Below are positions 1 to 7,042 of a DNA stretch of 64,000 nt, in pieces. A program made the translations under genes and the position numbers. The DNA is taken from assembly GCA_947501265.1 (NCBI GenBank), contig CANMVY010000005.1, positions 1-64,000 on the forward strand, in the 5' to 3' direction. This DNA comes from Bacteroidota bacterium (GTDB lineage: Bacteria; Bacteroidota; Bacteroidia; UBA7662; CANHCV01). How positions within the stretch are numbered: position 1 is the stretch's first letter; each line of letters starts with the position of its first letter. The notes under the pieces were generated by a model. It worked only from the letters and a program-made list of their open reading frames with translations, was not told the DNA's origin and made no database searches.

Positions 1-80
1 CCTAAGTTAAGGGTTGCGATCTCCCCGTCGATGGTTTCCAAACTCATGTGGTTTGGATTGTAGGCTTGTAAATTGCTCAT
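1..80 (-). CDS. nuoD: NADH-quinone oxidoreductase subunit D, N-terminal fragment
   Basis: The first 26 codons of an ORF run off the left edge of the window, beginning MSNLQAYNPN and continuing with a TIDGEIATLNL-like stretch. NuoD is the 49-kDa subunit of the peripheral arm of complex I and helps form the quinone-binding cavity. The assignment rests mainly on context: it starts 13 nt after nuoC in an A-B-C-D order. The visible segment is too short for a family motif. Confidence 0.75.
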   Translation of the reverse strand, partial: MSNLQAYNPNHMSLETIDGEIATLNL

Positions 81-93
81 GGGTTCTGGGGAT

Positions 94-591
94 TTAACGG
101 CCAAAGAAACGATCGGCTTTGTCTTCGCGGGTGGTATCTTCCAAAGGATATTCTTTGCGAAGCGGGTGATACGTCATTTCATCCATGTTGAGAATTCTTC
201 GCAAATCGGGGTGACCGTCGAATAGAATTCCGTAAAAATCAAACGTTTCCCGTTCTTGCCAATTCGCGGAAGCGAACAGGCCGGTGAGGGTAGGAACGTG
301 GGGTTTTTCAATGGGAACGAAAACTTTGATGCGAATGCGGTAGTTGTTTTCCAACGAGTGGATGTGGTAAACCACGCCCAACTCCGCACCCTTGTTGAAG
401 GGATAATGAATGCCGCAAAGGGTGGTGAGAAAACCCATGGCCAACGTCTCGTCGTCCCGTAAAAAAGCAACCAGATCAACCAATTGATCTGGAGAAACGG
501 TGAGGTTCAAGAGGCCGTGGGCATCGATTTCATGGGAGATGGATTCGCCGAATTTGGCGGTGATCAGCTCCAGAGCTTGTTCATTTCCCAT
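94..591 (-). CDS. nuoC: NADH-quinone oxidoreductase subunit C (30 kDa)
   Basis: This 165-aa protein is the 30-kDa peripheral-arm subunit of proton-pumping NADH:quinone oxidoreductase. It carries the complex I 30-kDa signature near its C-terminus (ERETFDFYGILFDGHPDLRR), followed by a PLRKEYPLED tail typical of the family. It is a separate NuoC, not the NuoCD fusion of enterobacteria. Only one nucleotide separates it from nuoB upstream and 13 nt from nuoD downstream, so the four genes almost certainly share one transcript. Confidence 0.96.
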   Translation of the reverse strand: MGNEQALELITAKFGESISHEIDAHGLLNLTVSPDQLVDLVAFLRDDETLAMGFLTTLCGIHYPFNKGAELGVVYHIHSLENNYRIRIKVFVPIEKPHVPTLTGLFASANWQERETFDFYGILFDGHPDLRRILNMDEMTYHPLRKEYPLEDTTREDKADRFFGR

Positions 592-592
592 G

Positions 593-1129
593 TTATTTGA
601 TGTTGTAAGATTCTAACAACTCCTGGTACTCTTGTGAGTGACGGCGGCGCAACGGTTCGTTTTTAATCAAATCCTGAATGCGCATCACTCCGTCGATGAT
701 TTGCTCGGGGCGAGGCGGACAACCGGGAACGTAAACGTCGACCGGAACTACGTTATCAATCCCTTGAAGGACCGAATAGGTATCGAAAATTCCTCCAGAA
801 GATGCGCAAGCGCCCACAGCGAGAACCCACTTGGGCTCGGCCATTTGGTCGTATACTTGACGCACAACGGGAGCCATTTTTTTAGCGATGGTTCCCATCA
901 CCATCAGCAAATCGGCTTGGCGAGGGGAGAAACTCAAACGTTCCGAACCGAAACGAGCCAAGTCGTAGTTGGAACCCATGGTCGCCATGAATTCAATTCC
1001 GCAACAAGACGTTGCGAAAGGGAGAGGCCAAATGGAGTTGGCACGAGCCAATCCAATGACTTTATCGAGACTGGTAGCAAAGAATCCTGCTCCGGTGATG
1101 CCTTCTGGCGCTTCTGCAATTTTGGTCAT
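593..1129 (-). CDS. nuoB: NADH-quinone oxidoreductase subunit B (cluster N2)
   Basis: The product is 178 aa and is the 20-kDa PSST subunit, which holds the terminal 4Fe-4S cluster N2 that donates electrons to quinone. All four ligand cysteines are visible: the adjacent pair Cys42-Cys43 in TSCCGIEFMA, Cys108 in GACASSGG and Cys137 in PGCPPRPE. Length and motif spacing are normal. It lies between nuoA (6 nt upstream) and nuoC (1 nt downstream). Confidence 0.97.
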   Translation of the reverse strand: MTKIAEAPEGITGAGFFATSLDKVIGLARANSIWPLPFATSCCGIEFMATMGSNYDLARFGSERLSFSPRQADLLMVMGTIAKKMAPVVRQVYDQMAEPKWVLAVGACASSGGIFDTYSVLQGIDNVVPVDVYVPGCPPRPEQIIDGVMRIQDLIKNEPLRRRHSQEYQELLESYNIK

Positions 1130-1135
1130 GTCGAT

Positions 1136-1501
1136 TTATTTTTCCCATTCGAGGGCACCTTTTTTCCAAATGTAGATGAATCCTACCAAGAAAAAAGCTA
1201 CAAACATTACTACGGCTAAAAATCCTTGAACGCCCATTTCTCTGAAATTAACGGCGTAAGGATAGAAGAAAATGACTTCCACATCGATCAAAACGAAAAG
1301 AATGGCGGTCAAAAAGTATTTTACGGATACCGGGAATCGGGCATTTCCTTCCGATTCAATTCCGCATTCGAAGTTTTCAACCTTCTTTTTGGAATACCGG
1401 CGCGGACCCAAGATGTGGGTGAGCACCAACACCAATCCTACGAATCCAATGGCAATGGCTGCTTGAATGAGGATAGGTAAATAACTTGCGTTCTGTTCCA
1501 T
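1136..1501 (-). CDS. nuoA: NADH-quinone oxidoreductase subunit A
   Basis: This 121-aa membrane subunit has three predicted hydrophobic helices: near residues 8-30, about 60-80 and about 92-112. The family signature is present as YECG-like FECGIES followed by RFPVSVKYFLTAILFVLIDVE. NuoA lies at the junction of the membrane and peripheral arms of complex I. It is the first gene of the nuoABCD string, and a TAnnTTTG box lies 22 nt before its ATG. The presence of Nuo implies aerobic or microaerobic respiration. Confidence 0.96.
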   Translation of the reverse strand: MEQNASYLPILIQAAIAIGFVGLVLVLTHILGPRRYSKKKVENFECGIESEGNARFPVSVKYFLTAILFVLIDVEVIFFYPYAVNFREMGVQGFLAVVMFVAFFLVGFIYIWKKGALEWEK

Positions 1502-1523
1502 AGTTAATCGTGATGCATTTCTG

Positions 1524-1531
1524 CAAATTTA
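1524..1531 (-). promoter_or_regulatory. Candidate -7 box for the nuo operon
   Basis: On the minus strand this reads TAAATTTG, a perfect match to the Bacteroidota TAnnTTTG box, 22 nt before the nuoA ATG. I see no TTG at the expected 17-23 bp upstream, so only the -7 element supports it. Confidence 0.45.
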
Positions 1532-1555
1532 AAGACAAATTTTGGGGCTTTTTGT

Positions 1556-2101
1556 TTAGCCGGGCATTTTCTTTAGGGTATCTTTCATCATTTTGATCTG
1601 TTCTGAAAGCATTCCTGTTTTATCTTCTTTCTTGGCTTCGTTCAGTAATTGGGTGGCCTCCATTTTTCGGCGACGTCCGATGGCAATTCCTGCTAGGTTT
1701 ACCCTGGCCGATGCGCGGTCGGAACTGTTCTTCAAACCGATGCTCAACGCCATTTTCAAATGTTTCTCACAGGTTGAAATGGCTTCTTTGGAACCCATGC
1801 CGGTGATGCGATTCCCTGCCAACATCCCCATCAACAAATGGTAATAGGCTTGTTGTCCTTTTAACATGCCTTCGGGTTTCTTGATTTTCAAAAGCGCTTT
1901 TTCGGCTTTTTCCATGTTTTGCTGACGTAATTGCACCATGGCAATGATCACCTGTTCATTTCTGAAAATGGTGAGAACCACCAAAGCGGCCAACAAAAAC
2001 ACCCAAATACTCCAGCCCCAAGAGTCGCTAAAAATCAAATATCCGGCAAAAGCCACCAACAAGGCGGTAACAAAAATCCTAAATTCTTTGCTATAAAACA
2101 T
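1556..2101 (-). CDS. Membrane-anchored TPR-like protein of unknown function
   Basis: I do not recognise a named family for this 181-aa protein. It begins MFYSKEFRIF and has two hydrophobic helices near residues 7-22 and 27-45. About 130 residues of basic helical sequence follow, reminiscent of degenerate tetratricopeptide repeats (for example the segment around NMEKAEKALLKIK and the later MEATQLLNEAKK). The start at 2101 is preferred over one six codons further upstream because a complete TTG-N20-TATCTTTG promoter ends 4 nt before it. A TPR-like cytoplasmic or periplasmic interaction domain on a membrane anchor is the most that can be inferred. Confidence 0.75.
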   Translation of the reverse strand: MFYSKEFRIFVTALLVAFAGYLIFSDSWGWSIWVFLLAALVVLTIFRNEQVIIAMVQLRQQNMEKAEKALLKIKKPEGMLKGQQAYYHLLMGMLAGNRITGMGSKEAISTCEKHLKMALSIGLKNSSDRASARVNLAGIAIGRRRKMEATQLLNEAKKEDKTGMLSEQIKMMKDTLKKMPG

Positions 2102-2105
2102 GCGA

Positions 2106-2136
2106 CAAAGATAATACAAGCCTTGGCTACCTTCAA
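2106..2136 (-). promoter_or_regulatory. Complete Bacteroidota promoter for the TPR-like gene
   Basis: On the minus strand a TTG (-33 element, 2134-2136) is followed by 20 bp and then TATCTTTG (2106-2113). The box ends 4 nt before the ATG at 2101, which places the expected start of transcription at or next to the start codon. It overlaps the divergent promoter at 2123-2154. Confidence 0.65.
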
Positions 2137-2154
2137 GGAAATGACGTAGTTTTG
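2123..2154 (+). promoter_or_regulatory. Complete Bacteroidota promoter for the DUF1294 / alkaline phosphatase pair
   Basis: TTG (2123-2125), a 21-bp spacer and TAGTTTTG (2147-2154) fit the -33/-7 consensus. The box ends 4 nt before the ATG at 2159. The element shares 14 bp with the divergent promoter on the other strand, so polymerase binding at the two should be mutually exclusive. Confidence 0.65.
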
Positions 2155-2158
2155 CATC

Positions 2159-2428
2159 ATGTTTTTGAACTTAATCATCGGGTTTATGCTGCCGGCATAC
2201 TTGCTCTCTGCCTTCGACAAGTTGGCGGCCGTAAAAGGTTGGCGCCGAATCCCCGAATGGTTCCTTTTGGGGTTGGCTCTTTTCGGCGCTTGGCCCGGAA
2301 TTTTTCTGGCCATGTTGCCGCCCATCCGTCACAAATCTTCCAAAAAATCGTTCATCAACTTACTCATCGCTTTCACCTTGTTAAACATCGGACTCAACAT
2401 TGGGTTTCTTTATCTTTTTGCCTTATGA
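2159..2428 (+). CDS. DUF1294 family small membrane protein
   Basis: This 89-aa protein has two or three hydrophobic helices and the DUF1294 layout: an N-terminal YLLSAFDKLAA segment, a central RIPEWFLLGLALFGAWPG motif, then a RHKSSKKSF loop before the last helix. The function of DUF1294 proteins is unknown; many are fused to a cold-shock domain, but this one is not. Its stop overlaps the ATG of the alkaline phosphatase gene (ATGA), so the two are probably translated together. Confidence 0.85.
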   Translation: MFLNLIIGFMLPAYLLSAFDKLAAVKGWRRIPEWFLLGLALFGAWPGIFLAMLPPIRHKSSKKSFINLLIAFTLLNIGLNIGFLYLFAL

Positions 2429-3510
2429 AAAACATGGCCTTCAAAATCGTTTTCGCCTTCCTTTTGGTTTCTAGCAGCCTCATCGTTTGGGCGAAACCCA
2501 AACCCGATCGCCCCAAAAACATCATCTTTCTCATCGGCGACGGAATGGGGCTCACCCAAATTTTTGCCGGATTAACCATGAACGGCGGTTGGCTTTTCCT
2601 GGAGCAAATCGATAAAATTGGTTTCAGCAAAACCCAAAGTTCCGATAACTTCGTGACCGACTCGGGCGCCGGAGCTACCGCCTTCTCCATCGGTGAAAAA
2701 ACCTTCAACGGCGCCATCGGCGTTGATTCCCTTGGAAATTCCAAAGAAACCATCCTCGAAATGGCCGAGAAAAAAGGACTTTCCACCGGGTTGGTGGCCA
2801 CCTGCGACCTCACCCATGCTACTCCCGCTTCGTTTGCCGCCCACGTGGGTAGCCGTAAAAAAGCCGATAGCATTGCCATTCAAATGGCGCACAGCGGCGT
2901 AGATGTGATGATTGGCGGCGGTTTGGATCGCTTCAAAAACCGAAAAGACGGACTCGATTTGGTGCAGGTTTTGGAGAAAAGCGGAATGAAAGTGATGGAT
3001 TCTACCCAGAATTTCCGCAGCGTAAAAAGCGGTAAATTGGCGTGGTTCGGCGGAAAAGAACACTTACCGTCCATCTTGAACGGCCGAGATACCTCCTATT
3101 TGAAAGATGCTTCTTTAAAAGCCATCGAACTCCTTTCTCAAAATCCGAAAGGTTTCTTTTTGATGATTGAAGGAAGTCAAATCGACTGGGGCGGACACGA
3201 TAACGATGCTGCTTACGTGGGAACAGAAATGATTGATTTCGACAAAACCATCGGTGCGGTGTTGGCTTGGGCGAAAAAAGACGGAGAAACGTTGGTGGTG
3301 ATTACGGCCGACCACGAAACGGGAGGCATGGCCTTGAACGGAGGTAGTTTCGGCAAAAAGTCCATCGATGCGAAATTCACCACGGGCGGCCACACGGGGG
3401 TGATGGTTCCCGTTTTTGCTTACGGACCCGGCGCGAAAAAGTTCACCGGCATTTACGAAAACACCGATATTTTCTGGAATTTTAAGAAGCTTTTGATCAA
3501 GAAGAAGTGA
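2425..3510 (+). CDS. Secreted alkaline phosphatase
   Basis: The mature enzyme would hydrolyse phosphomonoesters in the periplasm. The 361-aa product begins with a signal peptide (residues 1-23, ending IVWAKP). It has the metal-binding LIGDGMG motif near residue 40, the nucleophilic serine Ser80 in DSGAGATAF (the common form is DSAAAATA), the TADHETGGMAL motif and the distal TTGGHTG zinc site. The reading frame is open further upstream to 2152, but the start at 2425 is chosen because it gives a clean signal peptide and an ATGA overlap with the preceding gene. The stop abuts the der stop codon on the other strand. Confidence 0.93.
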   Translation: MKNMAFKIVFAFLLVSSSLIVWAKPKPDRPKNIIFLIGDGMGLTQIFAGLTMNGGWLFLEQIDKIGFSKTQSSDNFVTDSGAGATAFSIGEKTFNGAIGVDSLGNSKETILEMAEKKGLSTGLVATCDLTHATPASFAAHVGSRKKADSIAIQMAHSGVDVMIGGGLDRFKNRKDGLDLVQVLEKSGMKVMDSTQNFRSVKSGKLAWFGGKEHLPSILNGRDTSYLKDASLKAIELLSQNPKGFFLMIEGSQIDWGGHDNDAAYVGTEMIDFDKTIGAVLAWAKKDGETLVVITADHETGGMALNGGSFGKKSIDAKFTTGGHTGVMVPVFAYGPGAKKFTGIYENTDIFWNFKKLLIKKK

Positions 3511-4815
3511 TCACTTCTCCCGTAAATAGATGGAGATGGGTACGCCGGTGAAGTTGAATTTCTGGCGAAGCTTGTTCTCTAAAAACCGGCGGTAAGGTTC
3601 CTTCACTTCCTTGGGGTGATTGCAGAAAAATGCAAACGCAGGCGTTGGTGATGGAAGTTGAGTAATGTACTTGATTTTGATGTAGTGTCCGCGGTGGGAT
3701 GGAGGCGGAAACGCTTCAATTTCAGGAAGTAAAACGTCGTTCAATTCCGATGTTTTGATCTTTTTCTTACGGTTATCGTGCACCTCGATGGCTGCTTCTA
3801 CCGCTTTGAAAATACGTTGTTTTTCCGTTGCCGAAATGAAAATGATTGTCACGTCGTTGTGAGGAAGCAAACGCTTTTTCAATTCCGCTTCGTAATCGCG
3901 GGCCGTGTTGGTTTCTTTTTCTACCAAATCCCATTTGTTCACCAAAATCACCGCGCCTTTTCGGTTGCGGGTAGCCAGGTGAAGGATGTTCAAATCCTGG
4001 GCTTGTAGCCCCTCGGTGGCATCGATCAACAGCATCACCACATCGCATTCCTCGATGGCGCGGATGGTGCGCATCACCGAATAAAATTCGATGTCTTCGT
4101 TTACTTTGGCTTTTTTACGCAACCCGGCCGTATCAACCAAGTAGAAATTCTTGCCAAAATATTTGTATTCGGTGTTGATGGTGTCGCGGGTGGTGCCAGC
4201 AATGGGCGTAACGATGGTGCGTTCTTGTCCGGTGAGGGCGTTCAACAAGGTTGATTTCCCCACGTTCGGACGGCCCACCAAGGCGAAACGAGGAAGGTCG
4301 GAAGGGGTGTCTTCCACATCGGGAGGAAGAAGTTCCACCACACGATCGAGAAGTTCACCGGTTCCCGAGCCGGATGCGGAACAAACAGGGAATAATTCCC
4401 CAAAACCAAATCCGTAGAATTCGTGAATGTCGTTCAACATTTCGTTGGTATCCACTTTGTTGGCGACCACCAAAATGGGTTTTTTGGTTCGGCGAAGGAC
4501 GTCGGCGAAGGCCTCATCGTGGTCGGTGATGCCGGTGGCGGTATCGACCATGAAAAGGAGCACGTCGGCTTCTTCAATGGCTGCAATGACTTGGGAGCGG
4601 ATGGCGGCTTCGAAAATATCATCGGATCCGTGCACGTAGCCGCCGGTATCGATCACGTTAAATTCCCTCCCATTCCACGTTGATTTGGAGTAATGTCGGT
4701 CGCGGGTTACCCCGGCTTGGTCATCTACGATTGCTTTTCGGCCTAAAACCAGGCGATTAAATAAGGTTGATTTTCCGACATTCGGACGTCCAACGATGGC
4801 CACAATTCCACTCAT
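3511..4815 (-). CDS. der: Ribosome-assembly GTPase Der (EngA)
   Basis: The 434-aa product contains two consecutive GTPase domains and a C-terminal KH-like domain, the hallmark of Der, which acts in 50S ribosomal subunit maturation. The first P-loop is GRPNVGKST at residue 9 and the second GRPNVGKSTLLNAL near residue 180. DTGGY and DTAGL provide the two G3 motifs, and NKVD and NKWD the G4 motifs. The start MSGIVAIVG at 4815 matches the family N-terminus; an upstream in-frame extension is rejected. A TACCTTTG box ends 4 nt before this ATG. Confidence 0.97.
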   Translation of the reverse strand: MSGIVAIVGRPNVGKSTLFNRLVLGRKAIVDDQAGVTRDRHYSKSTWNGREFNVIDTGGYVHGSDDIFEAAIRSQVIAAIEEADVLLFMVDTATGITDHDEAFADVLRRTKKPILVVANKVDTNEMLNDIHEFYGFGFGELFPVCSASGSGTGELLDRVVELLPPDVEDTPSDLPRFALVGRPNVGKSTLLNALTGQERTIVTPIAGTTRDTINTEYKYFGKNFYLVDTAGLRKKAKVNEDIEFYSVMRTIRAIEECDVVMLLIDATEGLQAQDLNILHLATRNRKGAVILVNKWDLVEKETNTARDYEAELKKRLLPHNDVTIIFISATEKQRIFKAVEAAIEVHDNRKKKIKTSELNDVLLPEIEAFPPPSHRGHYIKIKYITQLPSPTPAFAFFCNHPKEVKEPYRRFLENKLRQKFNFTGVPISIYLREK

Positions 4816-4819
4816 GCTG

Positions 4820-4827
4820 CAAAGGTA
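4820..4827 (-). promoter_or_regulatory. -7 box 4 nt from the der start codon
   Basis: The minus strand reads TACCTTTG and then four bases before the ATG at 4815. No TTG occurs at canonical distance. The position is the same as at the promoters of the genes starting at 2101, 2159, 14138 and 47886. Confidence 0.5.
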
Positions 4828-4858
4828 CGCAATTTTGGAGTGGGATGGAAGGTTCAAC

Positions 4859-4886
4859 AAAAAACCCCGAAGCAGAAGCCCCGGGG
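4859..4886 (-). terminator. Rho-independent terminator of dnaK
   Basis: On the minus strand, a CCCCG/CGGGG stem (4882-4886 and 4865-4869), extended by G-T pairs, closes a short loop and is followed directly by a run of six T (4859-4864). It lies 28 nt past the dnaK stop and just before the der promoter region, so it should insulate der from dnaK read-through. Confidence 0.7.
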
Positions 4887-4913
4887 TAAAACCTATTAAA
4901 ACAACAAAACAAA

Positions 4914-6815
4914 TTATTTCACTTCTTCAAAGTCAACATCGGTCACTTCGTCGCCTCCGTTTCCGCCGGGGTTGTTGTTGGGAGCGCCTTCGCCACCTGC
5001 AGCACCCTCTTGCGTTGCTTTGTACATCTCGCCGGATGCCGCTTCCCACGCTTGGTTCAACGCTGCCATCGCAGCATCAATTTCGGCCATGTTGCGATCG
5101 GCATGCGCTTTCTTCAAACGCTCGCACGACTCTTCGATAGGCTTTTTCAACTCGTCGGAGATCTTGTCGCCGTATTCTTTCAACTGCTTTTCGGTTTGGA
5201 AAACCAACGAATCAGCTTGGTTGATTTTTTCGGCTTCTTCTCTCAATTTAGCATCGGAATCGGCATTGGCGGCTGCTTCCTGCTTCATGCGTTCGATTTC
5301 CTCCTTGCTCAAACCGGAATTGGCCTCAATGCGAATCTTCTGTTCCTTGTTGGTGGCTTTATCTTTTGCAGAAACATTTACAATTCCGTTGGCATCGATA
5401 TCGAAAGTCACTTCAATCTGAGGAACTCCGCGTTGTGCTGGTGGAATATCGCTCAAGTGGAAACGACCCATGGTTTTGTTATCGGAAGCCATGGCACGTT
5501 CGCCTTGCAATACGTGGATTTCTACACTTGGCTGATTGTCGGCTGCGGTAGAAAATACCTGAGATTTTTTCGTTGGGATGGTGGTGTTCGATTCAATAAT
5601 TTTGGTGAAAACGTTCCCCATGGTTTCAATCCCTAAGGAAAGAGGAGTAACGTCCAACAACAACACACCTTGAACATCACCGGTTAATACACCGCCTTGG
5701 ATGGCAGCTCCGATCGCAACCACTTCATCGGGATTCACGCCCTTTGAAGGATCTTTTCCGAAGAAGCTTTTCACGACTTCTTGGATTTTAGGAATGCGGG
5801 TTGAACCGCCTACCAAGATCACTTCATCGATATCGCTGATGCTAAAACCTGAATCGCGAAGAGCTGTTTTGCAGGGCTCCAAGGTGCGCTGCACCAAGGA
5901 ATCGGCCAACTGCTCGAACTTCGAACGCGATAGTTTTTTCACCAAGTGCTTGGGTACTCCATCAACTGCCGTGATGTATGGAAGGTTAATTTCGCTTTCC
6001 GAAGAGGCCGACAATTCGATTTTCGCTTTTTCAGCTGCTTCTTTCAAGCGTTGCAACGCCATAGGATCTTTTTTCAAATCGATGTTTTCTTCCGATTTGA
6101 ATTCGCTAGCCAACCATTCAATGATTACTTCATCGAAATCGTCGCCGCCCAAGTGGGTATCACCGTTGGTTGATTTCACTTCGAAAACGCCATCGCCCAA
6201 TTCGAGGATGGAGATATCGAAAGTACCACCGCCCAAGTCGAACACCGCAATTTTCATGTCGCGGGTGGTTTTATCCAAGCCGTATGCCAAAGCTGCGGCG
6301 GTGGGTTCGTTCACGATGCGTTCTACTTTCAATCCAGCAATTTCTCCGGCCTCTTTGGTGGCTTGGCGTTGAGCATCGTTGAAGTAGGCCGGAACGGTAA
6401 TCACCGCGCGGTTCACTTCGTGTCCCAAGTAATCTTCGGCGGTTTTCTTCATTTTCTGAAGCACCATGGCCGAAATTTCCTGAGGGGTGTACATTTTGTC
6501 GTTAATTTTTACGCGAGGAGTGTTGTTTTCACCGCTCACCACTTCGTAGGAAGTATTGCCCAATTCTCCCTTGATTTCGCTATAGTTGCGGCCCATGAAT
6601 CGCTTGATGGAAGCGATGGTTTTACGGGGATTGGTAATGGCCTGGCGTTTAGCAGGATCTCCTACTTTAATTTCACCATTGTCGAGGAAAGCCACGACAG
6701 AAGGGGTAGTGCGGCGACCTTCCGCATTTTGAATCACAACGTACTCATTTCCTTCCATAACAGAAACACAGCTATTGGTGGTTCCAAGGTCGATTCCGAT
6801 AATTTTGTTACTCAT
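4914..6815 (-). CDS. dnaK: Molecular chaperone DnaK (Hsp70)
   Basis: This 633-aa ATP-dependent chaperone has all Hsp70 landmarks: the N-terminal [13 protein letters not shown] phosphate-binding motif, the [13 protein letters not shown] and [11 protein letters not shown] segments, the [13 protein letters not shown] motif, and the substrate-binding domain after the [14 protein letters not shown] linker. The C-terminal lid ends in a Gly/Asn-rich tail and the EEVK-type acidic end (VDFEEVK). It is monocistronic, with a strong terminator downstream. grpE and dnaJ are not adjacent. The 227-bp gap to ftsK contains a GACA-GTT-TGTC inverted repeat and a TTGGCAC box that may be a heat-shock control region. 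Confidence 0.98.
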   Translation of the reverse strand: MSNKIIGIDLGTTNSCVSVMEGNEYVVIQNAEGRRTTPSVVAFLDNGEIKVGDPAKRQAITNPRKTIASIKRFMGRNYSEIKGELGNTSYEVVSGENNTPRVKINDKMYTPQEISAMVLQKMKKTAEDYLGHEVNRAVITVPAYFNDAQRQATKEAGEIAGLKVERIVNEPTAAALAYGLDKTTRDMKIAVFDLGGGTFDISILELGDGVFEVKSTNGDTHLGGDDFDEVIIEWLASEFKSEENIDLKKDPMALQRLKEAAEKAKIELSASSESEINLPYITAVDGVPKHLVKKLSRSKFEQLADSLVQRTLEPCKTALRDSGFSISDIDEVILVGGSTRIPKIQEVVKSFFGKDPSKGVNPDEVVAIGAAIQGGVLTGDVQGVLLLDVTPLSLGIETMGNVFTKIIESNTTIPTKKSQVFSTAADNQPSVEIHVLQGERAMASDNKTMGRFHLSDIPPAQRGVPQIEVTFDIDANGIVNVSAKDKATNKEQKIRIEANSGLSKEEIERMKQEAAANADSDAKLREEAEKINQADSLVFQTEKQLKEYGDKISDELKKPIEESCERLKKAHADRNMAEIDAAMAALNQAWEAASGEMYKATQEGAAGGEGAPNNNPGGNGGDEVTDVDFEEVK

Positions 6816-6866
6816 ATCTTTTGTTTATTTTTTCGTTTGAATCGCTTTTCGGCGTTTCCACTTCTT

Positions 6867-6884
6867 TTCACACTTTGTGCCAAT
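6867..6884 (-). promoter_or_regulatory. Possible -24/-12-like promoter of dnaK
   Basis: The minus strand carries TTGGCAC (6878-6884), a good match to the -24 half of a sigma-54 promoter. The matching -12 half (GTGAA at 6868-6872) is poor compared with TTGCA. It lies about 50 nt before the ATG. I see no convincing TAnnTTTG box in this gap. Low certainty. Confidence 0.3.
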
Positions 6885-6924
6885 CCGGATTTTTGATTTG
6901 ATTCCGCCACAACTTCGGGATTGG

Positions 6925-6939
6925 CTGACAGTTTGTCGG
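6925..6939. promoter_or_regulatory. Inverted repeat upstream of dnaK
   Basis: CTGACA-GTT-TGTCGG is an inverted repeat with one mismatch, 40 bp upstream of the TTGGCAC box and between the divergent dnaK and ftsK genes. It could be a regulator-binding site for dnaK. No CIRCE element is present. Confidence 0.3.
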
Positions 6940-7042
6940 CTTTTCGTTCATTATTCAGTACACCTTGTCGGGTTTGTGGCAAACTTTTGCATAAAAAACC
7001 CAATTTTGAATTGAAAATTTGCGTGGGATAATATCCATTTTA

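Noticed and set aside
2152-2424. N-terminal extension of the alkaline phosphatase frame
   Set aside because: The extension is antisense-like in composition, overlaps the DUF1294 gene fully and would bury the clear signal peptide that starts at 2425.
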